From the NCBI GenBank assembly GCA_002813895.1, contig CP024912.1, positions 2,356,001-2,420,000 on the forward strand: DNA of 64,000 nucleotides, read 5' to 3'. The stretch comes from Cyanobacterium sp. HL-69. Lineage in GTDB: Bacteria; Cyanobacteriota; Cyanobacteriia; Cyanobacteriales; Cyanobacteriaceae. This document shows positions 37,849 to 45,984 of this stretch, in pieces. Position numbers and translations under genes: made by a program. The notes below the pieces were generated by a model. That model did no database searches and was not told the origin of the DNA. It saw nothing but the letters and a program-made list of their open reading frames with translations. Each line of letters starts with the position of its first letter. Positions within the stretch are counted from its first letter, which is position 1.

Positions 37849-38431
37849 TGTATAACTTTGATGCAGGTTTCCAAGAGTAATCATCTTTTGAGTTAAAATT
37901 TCTAACGGCAACAATAGCATCAACATAGCTGTAGTCATTCCAAGCACACCTATCTTGTTCAACAATCCACTGTAAGTTCTTTTCGACTAAGGTGTTTTTC
38001 CATTTTTGACTCTTAAGCTCAGAAGCTAGATTATAACTCACACCAAAAAAAGCAATATTTTCAAATATCTCTTTCCTCTCTGGATTACGAGAAATGATAT
38101 TAGGTTGAGGCCAGTGAGGCATAAAAAAGCGCTTGCAAGGCAGTAAGTATCTGTCTTCTTGTAATAACTGAATTTTAAAATCCCATAAATCTACTTCTTT
38201 TTTATTTTGTACAACACATAATTGTGCGTATGGGTGAGGATTTTGATCACCTTTAACACAAACCCATAAACTTTTATCTGATGGTTTTGATGTGTATGGA
38301 AAAGAATATCTATACCCAACAATGATCCCTTCCTCTGGCAATTTATCAACTAATTGACAAGAAAAATGAATGGCTTTTAATCGTAAATACGTTTGTAGAA
38401 TCCAACTGACAAATACATTTTTTGAATCCAA
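37849..38431 (-). pseudogene. 5' fragment of a glycosyltransferase-like gene fused to an IS5 remnant
   Basis: The frame starts at ATG 38431 and encodes about 194 residues of host gene: GIIVGYRYSFPYTSKPSDKS (near 35-54), PHPYAQLCVV, RFFMPHWPQPNIISRNPERK and WNDYSYVDAIVAVRNF, then SWKPASKLYNA. After this point homologues usually continue with an AGVP-type glycosyltransferase end, but here the sequence switches to IS5 transposase at about 37845. The open frame of 241 residues (37706-38431) is therefore a chimera, not one protein. It lost its C-terminal donor-binding end and is probably non-functional. The lost end is inferred from family memory. Confidence 0.72.
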
Positions 38432-38634
38432 ATCATTAATATCATTTGGAATTTAATATTCAGACAAGTTTGGTAAATAAAAATAAATGGGTATGTTATT
38501 TTTCACACTTTTTAAAATTTTATACTTTTATTCAATTCGTTTTTTTTGCCTGTATTATATGCTTAGAGATTAGTTGGACTATACTTGATTAGTAAACTAA
38601 CCGTAATGTTAACCATACCATGTAAAGTAATTCT

Positions 38635-39537
38635 ATGAGTTTACCTAATTTTTTAGTCATTGGTGCCGCAAAGGCAGGAACTACATCTCTATACTACTAT
38701 TTAAAGCAACATCCTGAAATTTTTCTACCATTTCAAAAAGAATTGAAGTTTTTTGCTTTTGAAGGAGAGACATTTGGGAATGCAATTAATAACATTGAGG
38801 ATTACAAAGAACAATTTAGAGATACTAAAGCAGAAACTGCCATAGGGGAAATTTCTCCTGTATATCTATGTTTAGCGTCTAAATCTGCCCCAAAAATAAA
38901 ACACTATCTCCCAGATGTAAAATTAATTGCTATTCTCAGAAATCCTGTGGAAAGGGCATATTCTCACTTTCTCTTTCGAGCTAGTAAAAGTTTAAATGCA
39001 GAGCCTTTACAGGACTTTAAACAAGCAATAATGGAAGAAGAAAGACGCTTAAAAGAAGGATATAGTTATCATTTTATGTACAAAAATACTGGATATTATT
39101 ATCAACATTTAAAACATTATTTTGACTTATTCCCCAAAGAGCAAATAAAAATATATTTATATGAAGACTTTACACAGAATACAAACTTAGTATTACAAGA
39201 TATATTTAGATTCTTAAATGTTAACGATAATTTTCTTCCAGACACGTCAGTCAAAAAAAATGTTACTCAAGGTATTAGAGAAGTTCCTAAAAATAAAACT
39301 ATTCACCAAATATTATCAAATAAGTCTTCTATCAAGACTAGTTTAAAATCTTTCATCCCTTCCCATTTGCGTTCTAGCCTATTGCAAACTATTAAAAAAT
39401 TAAACACACAAACATTGGATAAAAATATCACCTTACCCATATCTTTAGAATTTAAGGAAACACTTAAACAGAGTTATCGTGACGATATTTTATTGCTTCA
39501 AGATTTAATTGATAAAGATTTATCTCACTGGCTTTAG
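38635..39537 (+). CDS. Sulfotransferase (PAPS-dependent)
   Basis: The 300-residue protein has the 5'-phosphosulfate loop NFLVIGAAKAGTTSLYYYLK (residues 5-24). It also has the 3'-phosphate-binding block KLIAILRNPVERAYSHF (near 97-113). The KELKFFAFEGE segment after the loop is typical of heparan-type sulfotransferases found in bacterial polysaccharide clusters. It would transfer sulfate from PAPS to a glycan. It is intact, unlike the related gene that converges on it at 39689-40507. Confidence 0.9.
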   Translation: MSLPNFLVIGAAKAGTTSLYYYLKQHPEIFLPFQKELKFFAFEGETFGNAINNIEDYKEQFRDTKAETAIGEISPVYLCLASKSAPKIKHYLPDVKLIAILRNPVERAYSHFLFRASKSLNAEPLQDFKQAIMEEERRLKEGYSYHFMYKNTGYYYQHLKHYFDLFPKEQIKIYLYEDFTQNTNLVLQDIFRFLNVNDNFLPDTSVKKNVTQGIREVPKNKTIHQILSNKSSIKTSLKSFIPSHLRSSLLQTIKKLNTQTLDKNITLPISLEFKETLKQSYRDDILLLQDLIDKDLSHWL

Positions 39538-39688
39538 ACCATAAAGTAGTGGAATCATACTACATTAGAATGGTAGAGTTTATCATATAAGCCTTGCAGT
39601 GACTTACGAGGCTAATATTCTATCACTCAGTGAATTTAACTTTGGTGTATTTTTATTTGATTTAAAATCAAGTTTTTTATGAGTAAAT

Positions 39689-40512
39689 TTATGTTTTTAA
39701 CCAATTGGATAAGTCTCGAGTAATTAAATTTTCGAGTTGTAAAATATCTTCTTGATATAAGTCTATAAGTTTTTGTCTAATTTGAGTGGAAAGAATAGGT
39801 TTGCCAGTATTATGTTCTTTGACCTTATTCGCAATTTTAGTTCTCAAAAAGTTTGGGATAAAAGGTTTTACAATTGATTTTATAGGATTAGAGCGATTAA
39901 AAAGAGTATTAACAGTTCTGTTTTTTGGCACTTCTGTTTTATTATGAATTTTCTGAAAATTAATTGCAACATCATCTGCAATGTTTAAAAAATTAAAAAT
40001 ATCTTTAGTAACTAATTCTGGTTTAGTAATTATATCTTCGTACAAATAAACTCTTATTTGAGATGTGTCAAATATATCAAAGTATCTAGTTAATTGTTGA
40101 TAGTAAAAACCTCTTTGTATGTAATGCCAGTTATGACTCCAACCATTCTTTATTCTATTTTCTTCTTCCTTAATTGCCTGAGCAAAATTATAGTCAGTGT
40201 CAGGTTCATATCCTTGAGAAGTCCAGTATAAGTAATGGGAAAATGCTCTTTCCACTGGGTTTCTCAGGATGGCTATTAGTTTAACATCAGGAATATAATG
40301 CTTGATTCTTTGAACAGCTTTTTCGCTGTAGATGTATAGTGTTGAGGCTTCTCCAATCGCCCTTTGGGTGGTTACAGGGTCAAATAATTTTTGATAACTA
40401 TCAATATCAGTGACTCTATTTTTCATTACAAAAGTGCCTTTAGGGCCTGGATATTCTAATTTTTCTCCTTCTAGGGCCAAAAAATCAGGCTCTTTATGGG
40501 TTGGCATATATA
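39689..40512 (-). pseudogene. Sulfotransferase gene lacking its N-terminus
   Basis: The open frame from ATG 40507 encodes 272 residues (PTHKEPDFLALEGE, KLIAILRNPVERAFSHYLYW) but lacks the PAPS-binding loop (the GxxKAGTTSL region of its neighbour). Coding similarity begins at LYMPTHKEPDF, immediately next to the end of the IS630-family element, with an in-frame TGA just upstream. The 5' end was therefore removed at the IS junction. The protein, if made, should be inactive. Its C-terminal half resembles the intact gene at 38635. Confidence 0.85.
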
Positions 40513-41427
40513 GTCACTTTACTTAAGTATGAACCAATCAAGGGTAAAATAATGGATGAAGTAATTATTTTTATATTTAAGTATAATGCCCCATGATATA
40601 GAATTAAGACAAAAAGTAATTGACTATGTAGAAAATAGAGGTAACGTAACAAAAGCATCGAGAATATTTGGAATATCAAGAGCATCAATATATAGATGGT
40701 TGAATAGAAAAGATTTAAGACCAACAGTGGTCAAAACTCGTCAAAGAAAATTAGATAAATCAGCACTATATGAAGATGTAGTGAAAAATCCAGATGATAA
40801 ATTAATAGATAGAGCGAAAAAATTTGGAGTAACAATGTCAGCAATATCTCATGCATTCAAAAAAATGAACATAACAAGAAAAAAAACAGTTACGTTATAG
40901 AGAAAGAAATAGAAAACAAAGAATAGAATACTTACAAAAATTAAGAGAATTAGTCAAAAAATACGGAAGTAAGAGTATGGTATTTATTGATGAGTAAGGA
41001 TTTGAGGAAATAAGTACTTGCATTTATGGGTGGTCAAAAAAAGGAAAAAAAATTTATGATGAGAAACAAGGAAAACGAGGAAAAAGAGAAAATTTAGTAG
41101 CAGGAAGAAGAAAGAAAGAAAAAGATTTTATTGCTCCAATGATCTTTACAGGAAGTTTAAATGCAGAAAGTGTTGAATCATGGCTAAAAATGTATTTATT
41201 ACCATCACTAAAACAATTTTCAATACTAATAATGGATAATGCACCAATCCACCGAAAAAATATGATAAAAGAATTAGTAGAAGAAGCAGGTCATCTAGTA
41301 ATGTTTTTACCAACTTATTCACCAGATTTAAATGATATTGAACACGATTTTAGTGCTTTAAAAAGAGCAAAAATGTATAGCGATAGTACAATAACTTTAG
41401 ATGAAATAATTTACAATTATTGTACTA
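40509..41427 (+). mobile_element. IS630-family insertion sequence, degenerate
   Basis: The element lies between two truncated genes on the minus strand. The ends are placed at TA dinucleotides (TAGTCACTTTACTT on the left, reverse complement TAGTACAATAATTG on the right), which are only loosely alike, so the limits may be off by a few bases. The transposase is split into two frames, the second of which has an internal stop. Its two flanks are parts of different genes, so insertion was probably followed by a deletion or recombination. Confidence 0.7.
40586..40900 (+). CDS. IS630-family transposase, N-terminal frame (OrfA)
   Basis: The 104-residue frame has two helix-turn-helix regions: DIELRQKVIDYVENRGNVTK with IFGISRASIYRWL, and KFGVTMSAISHAFKKMNI. 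It ends after an A8 run (near 40881-40888), where a +1 (or -2) shift would continue into the catalytic frame (QLRYRERNRKQR). Two-frame arrangements are common in IS630-type cyanobacterial elements. Confidence 0.85.
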   Translation: MPHDIELRQKVIDYVENRGNVTKASRIFGISRASIYRWLNRKDLRPTVVKTRQRKLDKSALYEDVVKNPDDKLIDRAKKFGVTMSAISHAFKKMNITRKKTVTL

Positions 41428-41432
41428 GCTAA
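40895..41432 (+). pseudogene. IS630-family transposase, catalytic frame interrupted by TAA
   Basis: The frame encodes YLQKLRELVKKYGSKSMVF, then IDE, a TAA stop at 40995-40997, and GFEEISTCIYGWSKKGKK. In homologues the motif is IDESGFE, so a single base change (TCA to TAA) explains the stop. Downstream it keeps ILIMDNAPIH (second Asp) and LPTYSPDLNDIEHDFSALKR (Glu region). The copy should be unable to transpose by itself. The final stop lies at the right end of the element. Confidence 0.85.
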
Positions 41433-42219
41433 ATGTCTCAGTCTTATTTTTATTGACTATAAAAGGAATACATTTTACCAAAGCAGATTCTCTGATGGAA
41501 ATACAATCTATTTCTTGGAAAGTACAGCCATAGTAATGAATAACTGAACTAGCTTTTTCCTTGATAAGTTCATCCACCCCTATTCTTCCATGTTCTGTAA
41601 CACCCTCTTGAGTCATTAACTGTATCATTTTTTCTTTCCATAGATTCCATTCAGAATCATTTTTAGAATGAGAACTAAAGCCATAATAAATATCTAGGGT
41701 GGCTTGGGGTATTTCTTTTTTTATAATGTTCCATCCATAAAGCAACATTTGCTCTAGTCCTCTGCCGTAGTTTGAGGCGTAGATAATTTTGTATGGTTGC
41801 TTTGGAAAATCAGCATATTTTAGATAATCTTTAGTAACACCATTAGTAATTATTTTAATTTTTTTATTTTCTATTTCGGGCAATAAGTGGCGATGGTATC
41901 GTGATTTAACAAAAATCTGGTCATATTTACTCAGTTTTTCTTTTGAAACTTGTTCTGGCAACAAAACCTCATGTAAGTCTAAGTATAGTATATTTTATGT
42001 GCTTTGGTTGATTGATTTAGCCTCCACGGATAACGCCAAATAATCAAAATATTGTAAGTATCAAATGGATTAAATTTATCGTAACTTAAATAATTAACGC
42101 CATCATAGTTACCTTCCTGAGCACTACAATTATTAAAAATAGTTACTTGATAGCCTAGAGTTACCCATTGTTTTGACAAGGAAATTACGGCTATTTCTGA
42201 ACCTCCTAAACCCTTATCA
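41427..42219 (-). pseudogene. Glycosyltransferase gene, middle and 3' part, with frameshift and truncation
   Basis: This continues the 5' part at 43722-43855 across an inserted element. The first section (GLGGSEIAVISLSKQW, LGYQVTIFNNCSAQEG, ILIIWRYPWRLNQSTKAHKI) ends in a frameshift near 41985-41995, where two extra bases (TA) in ATATACTATAC bring in a stop. In the next frame it resumes with LYLDLHEVLLPEQVSKE, then IFVKSRYHRHLLPE and KIITNGV, typical of GT4/GT1 transferases. It then stops at FIVNKNKTETFS against the IS630 element, losing its C-terminal end. The gene has thus been broken in three separate ways. Confidence 0.85.
42214..42219. repeat. 6-bp target-site duplication, left copy
   Basis: TTATCA here is repeated at 43722-43727 outside the right terminal repeat. 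Deleting the element and one copy restores an open frame (EWSPKSLDKGLGGSEI). Confidence 0.85.
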
Positions 42220-43721
42220 CTGTAGTTTAGACTAAAAAAAATTGTAAGAGAATAAGTAAGCTAACAAAGATTAGCTCAAAAAGAAGATAAATGAATTTAA
42301 TAATGGCTTAAAAGTTATTTTTTTGGTCTTTTTTTAGTCTTAGATAAACGCTTTTTAACCGTAGGATAAACTTTAGCTTTGTTTCTTTTTCGCCCTTTAG
42401 GCCACCCATGAGATTTTCCCCGACTTTTAGGAGAAAGAGTAGGACTGCCAATATCCATCAATAATGAAATCATAGACTGAGCAACTCTTCCAGGGGTTAA
42501 ATTCTGTTGAGGTTTTTGCCATGGCAGATGATATTCTTTGACTAAATCCTTGGATAACCATAGCTGCCAAGTGATATTGACAATTAAATTGCTCCACCTT
42601 TGACAACTCTCAGGAGTGCGAAAACGAGGTAAAGTCCAATGTAACCTTTGTTTGGCGAAACGATACCAGTGGTCAACACCAAATCGTCGGCTATATTGAA
42701 TCCAAATATTGGAAGAAGATAAAAATTGCTCTCCCACCCAGATTAACCACAGTGGGCGATGTAAAGCACCAGTTTTTTTCGGCTTTAATCGTTCAATTTT
42801 AAACAGAGTTAGCTTTTGTGAAGGGGCATTGTAGAAATGAAGTTCTTCCCATTTACTCATACGTATTGTTCCTAGGGATGAATCTTCCATTTCCAATATT
42901 TCATGGGCATGGGGAAAATGGTCACATTGATTTAATTTCAACTTTGCCCCATGTTTTTTCGGTCTGCCTCTCCCGCTATAGGGTGGAGGATTACCATATA
43001 GACATAGATTCGAACGTACTCTAATCAACTTACTGATTTCAATATCTGCGGTTTGCTTAATAAATTTGCCATTGCCATACTCACAATCCAACACTACTAA
43101 TTTCGGTTTATTTTCTGGCAATTTTCTACACACTTGCCTTAGTTGCCATGTCCCTTTACCCAGAGGATTTTCAAAGGATGTGATTCTTTCGTGTCTTAAA
43201 GGTAATGCCCAACTTCCTTTCTCATTCAATGGTGGTAACCAAGCGATAGTGCTATATCCTTGTCCTATGACCGATGAATTGCTCGATGAATTAGAGTATT
43301 GATAAGTTCTATCTTTCATGGTGGGGCTATCTCTAAATGCCCACGGAGTGTGGTCTATACCCAGTAATATGTATTCTAATGGTGGTATTTCTTGAATACA
43401 TCTTTTCATCAATTTGTTACTATTTAGCCGACAATCTTCTATGGCTTCATAGGTACTATGCCATTGACGCCGAAAAAATGGAGATAGGGATAGTTGAGCT
43501 ACACTTCCTACTTTTTCCATGGTCATTATACTGTCCATCAACTCAAAAGTTGCATCTTTACTTTTGACCAACATTGAGTAACTATCTTCACGGAACTTTT
43601 CTATTCTGCTATATTTGTTCATGGAGAGAAAACTATATTTTTGCTTATTTATATTTTCTCTCTATTTTTCTTTTCTGTCTTGCCCTTCCTTCTTTCTCTC
43701 CCCATTTAGTCTAAACTACAG
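42220..43721 (-). mobile_element. 1.5-kb insertion sequence with perfect 17-bp terminal repeats
   Basis: The element is 1502 bp. Its left end CTGTAGTTTAGACTAAA (42220-42236) and right end TTTAGTCTAAACTACAG (43705-43721) are perfect inverted repeats, flanked by 6-bp TTATCA duplications. It carries one transposase gene on the minus strand. It interrupts a glycosyltransferase gene. Confidence 0.92.
42315..43622 (-). CDS. Transposase, cyanobacterial DDE type (NF041680-like)
   Basis: The 435-residue protein has an N-terminal helical region, then catalytic-looking motifs: LLGIDHTPWAFRDSP (first Asp, near 90), KLVVLDCEYGNGKFI (second Asp, near 170) and RRFGVDHWYRFAKQRLHW (near 325), plus a basic C-terminus (RKRNKAKVYPTVKKRLSKTK). 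The frame is intact and the element has perfect ends, so it may be active. The family name is a memory-based assignment. Confidence 0.82.
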   Translation of the reverse strand: MNKYSRIEKFREDSYSMLVKSKDATFELMDSIMTMEKVGSVAQLSLSPFFRRQWHSTYEAIEDCRLNSNKLMKRCIQEIPPLEYILLGIDHTPWAFRDSPTMKDRTYQYSNSSSNSSVIGQGYSTIAWLPPLNEKGSWALPLRHERITSFENPLGKGTWQLRQVCRKLPENKPKLVVLDCEYGNGKFIKQTADIEISKLIRVRSNLCLYGNPPPYSGRGRPKKHGAKLKLNQCDHFPHAHEILEMEDSSLGTIRMSKWEELHFYNAPSQKLTLFKIERLKPKKTGALHRPLWLIWVGEQFLSSSNIWIQYSRRFGVDHWYRFAKQRLHWTLPRFRTPESCQRWSNLIVNITWQLWLSKDLVKEYHLPWQKPQQNLTPGRVAQSMISLLMDIGSPTLSPKSRGKSHGWPKGRKRNKAKVYPTVKKRLSKTKKRPKK

Positions 43722-43727
43722 TTATCA
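43722..43727. repeat. 6-bp target-site duplication, right copy
   Basis: TTATCA matches 42214-42219. Confidence 0.85.
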
Positions 43728-43855
43728 AGACTTTTAGGACTCCATTCATAAAGAGTATGTCCAGTGTAATAAACAATAGATTTATTAGGCCATGTTTTAG
43801 CTGCCAATCGTTGATTAATCTGGCTGATTTTTCCCTGTATTTTACGCAGTAACAT
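43722..43855 (-). pseudogene. Glycosyltransferase gene, 5' part cut off by the 1.5-kb insertion sequence
   Basis: From ATG 43855 the frame reads LLRKIQGKISQINQRLAAKT, WPNKSIVYYTGHTLYEWSPK and SLD, then reaches the 6-bp duplication. It joins in frame to KGLGGSEIAVIS at 42219 once the element is removed. The sequence just upstream is the terminator of the convergent chlP side, so ATG 43855 is the likely start. Confidence 0.8.
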
Positions 43856-43880
43856 GAGTTTTATTGGTACAAATTTTTGA

Positions 43881-43914
43881 AAAAAAATAGAGGCGACTTT
43901 ATCAACCTCTATTC
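43881..43914 (-). terminator. Rho-independent terminator after chlP
   Basis: On the minus strand AATAGAGG and CCTCTATT form an eight-base-pair stem around a 12-base loop, followed by a run of T. It directly follows the chlP stop. Confidence 0.85.
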
Positions 43915-43943
43915 TAAATACTATTTGATTTTATGTTAACTTT

Positions 43944-45167
43944 CTATGGTGCGAGCGCATTTCCCCGTAGAAGACTACCAATGGTTTTAGCTGTAATTTT
44001 AAGCTGAGTTAAAGGATTTGCAGGTACTACGGTTTTGTAGAGGTAGCTATCGAAGGTGATTTTTTGTACATCGATGTCAGCACACATTTCCACAAAAGCC
44101 TCACGGGTAGCATCACTACGATAGAAAACTCTTTGTAAGATGTCTAATACTAAATAGGTAGTACCGTATTGTTTATCCCAACGTTTGAGGTAAGTTTTTA
44201 AATCCGCTTCGGTGGGTACTCTTTGACCATTATTGCTGGTTTCTACAATCACCTCAGCACACATTCTGGCACTTTTTGCGGCGAAGTAGATACCTTCTCC
44301 AGAGGATTTGGTAACGGTACCCGCTGCATCACCCACAAGGGCTACTCTGCCCACTACACGACGGGGGCGAGGATGTTCGGGAATGGGGTGAGCTTCTACT
44401 TTGATGATTTCTCCCCCCTCAAGGCGTTTGGCTGCTCTCTGACGGATACCGGCTTGTAAGTCTTTAATCATGGATTGGTTGACTTTCATGGTACCTGTAC
44501 CGACGGCAACGTGATCATATTTAGGAAATACCCAAGCATAAAAGTCGGGAGATACATCGTTACCCACATACATTTCGGCTAATTCATCATAGTATGCCAT
44601 TTTGTCTTCAGGGAGTTTGATTCTTTCCTGAAAGGCGATCGCATAGTTATAATCCCCAGCATCAATGGCTTTTGCGATACGAGAATTGGCTCCATCGGCA
44701 CCGATTACGAGGTCAACTTTAAGGGTTTTCATTTCCCCTTGGGCGCTACCATTGGAATGGTCTGCATAGTGAAGGGTATAAGGGCTAGTATCATTATCGG
44801 GAATGTCTAATTGATATACCGTACCATTGATGAGGTTCGCCCCTAGTTCAGCGGCGCGATCGCGCATAAAACCATCTAAAACCTCACGGCGACACATCCC
44901 AATGTACTCATTATCCTTGAGAGTTTGACCGATATTCACCTCAATATTGGAAGGAGAAATCATCTTCATTTTACGAACCCGACGGTCAATGATTTCGGGA
45001 GGTAAATCAAACTCATCCACCATACATAGAGGAATAGCACCGCCACAAGGTTTAGCGTTATCTAGTTTTCTTTCAAACAAATAGGTTTCAATACCCGCTT
45101 TTGCCAAAATTTCAGCTGCTGAGGATCCAGAAGGTCCGCCGCCTACTACTGCTACCCGAATTGTCAC
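43944..45167 (-). CDS. chlP: Geranylgeranyl reductase ChlP
   Basis: ChlP uses NADPH to reduce the geranylgeranyl chain for phytyl in chlorophyll and tocopherol. The start is the GTG at 45167 (TIRVAVVGGGPSGSSAAEIL), giving 407 residues, the usual length. A longer reading to 45275 adds 36 unrelated residues. It has the FAD motif VVGGGPSGSSAAEIL (residues 6-20), GADGANSRIAKAI near 158, and VALVGDAAGTVTKSSGEGI near 286. It is a stand-alone unit. In most cyanobacteria chlP is single copy. Confidence 0.95.
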   Translation of the reverse strand: MTIRVAVVGGGPSGSSAAEILAKAGIETYLFERKLDNAKPCGGAIPLCMVDEFDLPPEIIDRRVRKMKMISPSNIEVNIGQTLKDNEYIGMCRREVLDGFMRDRAAELGANLINGTVYQLDIPDNDTSPYTLHYADHSNGSAQGEMKTLKVDLVIGADGANSRIAKAIDAGDYNYAIAFQERIKLPEDKMAYYDELAEMYVGNDVSPDFYAWVFPKYDHVAVGTGTMKVNQSMIKDLQAGIRQRAAKRLEGGEIIKVEAHPIPEHPRPRRVVGRVALVGDAAGTVTKSSGEGIYFAAKSARMCAEVIVETSNNGQRVPTEADLKTYLKRWDKQYGTTYLVLDILQRVFYRSDATREAFVEMCADIDVQKITFDSYLYKTVVPANPLTQLKITAKTIGSLLRGNALAP

Positions 45168-45398
45168 GGTATTCTTGCTCCTAAAATTTATATTTTTAAT
45201 AAATTGCTTTTTGTATCTATTATAAAAAGGTAAAGGACAATGTCCTATCCTTCGATAAATTTTTCCATATTGCAACAGTCCTTAACAAAGAAAGCAATAT
45301 TTCTTAACACTTCTCATTTTGTAGTTGTGTACAAATAATTTTTCTACCTCAAATTCAGAAGAATCAATAAGACCATTAGATATTAAATTATCTATCGA

Positions 45399-45974
45399 TT
45401 AAGTGTATAGATTTAATAAGGCTTGTAAACCGCCCTGAAAACCAGACCCCACGGCATTAATACGCCATTCGCCTTCTTGTTTATACAATTGAGCCATGAT
45501 AACTGCGGTTTCCACAGAGAAATCTTCGCTCAAATCGTAGCGTAATATTTCTTCCTTGGTTTGGACATCTACTAGACGAATATAGGCATTATTCACCTGA
45601 CCAAAGTTTTGTTTTCTTTTATCGGCTTCGTATATGGTGACGGTGACGACAATTTTTTCCACCTCTGGAGGTACTTTTCTCAAGTCCACAATCAATCCTT
45701 CATCATCTCCATCTCCATCCCCAGTACGGTTGTCTCCTAAAAGTTTGACAGACTGATCAGAATCGGGACTAACTAGGTTATTGTAAAAAATAAAATGTTT
45801 ATCGGAAACAATTTTTTCATTACTCCCAAGAAGGAAAACTGAGGCGTCTAGGTCAAAATCTCCCCCCGTATCGGTGGTATTTACATCCCAACCTAGTCCA
45901 ATAAAACCAGCTACTAAGCTCGGTGCTACTTTGGTTAATGAAATTCTTTGTCCTTTTTCCAGTGAAATACTCAT
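45399..45974 (-). CDS. TerD family protein (stress / tellurite resistance type)
   Basis: The 191-residue protein has the family core LVAGFIGLGWDVNTT, then GGDFDLDASVFLLG (near residue 40) and YNNLVSPDSDQSVKLLGDNR (near 65). The block DGDGDDEGLIVDLRKVPPEV (near 87) provides the acidic cluster that binds calcium in TerD proteins. The end VGSGFQGGLQALLNLYT is also typical. It is a cytoplasmic protein whose exact role in cyanobacteria is not known. It is divergent from lpxD, with 10 bp between the start codons. Confidence 0.9.
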   Translation of the reverse strand: MSISLEKGQRISLTKVAPSLVAGFIGLGWDVNTTDTGGDFDLDASVFLLGSNEKIVSDKHFIFYNNLVSPDSDQSVKLLGDNRTGDGDGDDEGLIVDLRKVPPEVEKIVVTVTIYEADKRKQNFGQVNNAYIRLVDVQTKEEILRYDLSEDFSVETAVIMAQLYKQEGEWRINAVGSGFQGGLQALLNLYT

Positions 45975-45984
45975 AGTTTAACCC

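Noticed and set aside
37706-38431. A single 241-residue gene
   Set aside because: The last 44 residues are IS5 transposase (DLPPYSTVYWHYKNWK...). The frame is a fusion of a host gene fragment with the element.
40995-40997. Recoding of TAA in the IS630 transposase as a programmed readthrough
   Set aside because: A single TCA-to-TAA change explains it and the element already has other signs of decay.
40509-41427. Clear inverted repeats for the IS630 element
   Set aside because: The two ends share only scattered bases (TAGT, TA, TT), so exact limits are not claimed.
42818-43567. Plus-strand frames inside the transposase
   Set aside because: They are shadows of the minus-strand transposase, with no start signal or known motif.
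45168-45275. N-terminal extension of ChlP
   Set aside because: It is Lys/Tyr-rich and unlike known ChlP. GTG 45167 gives the usual 407 residues.
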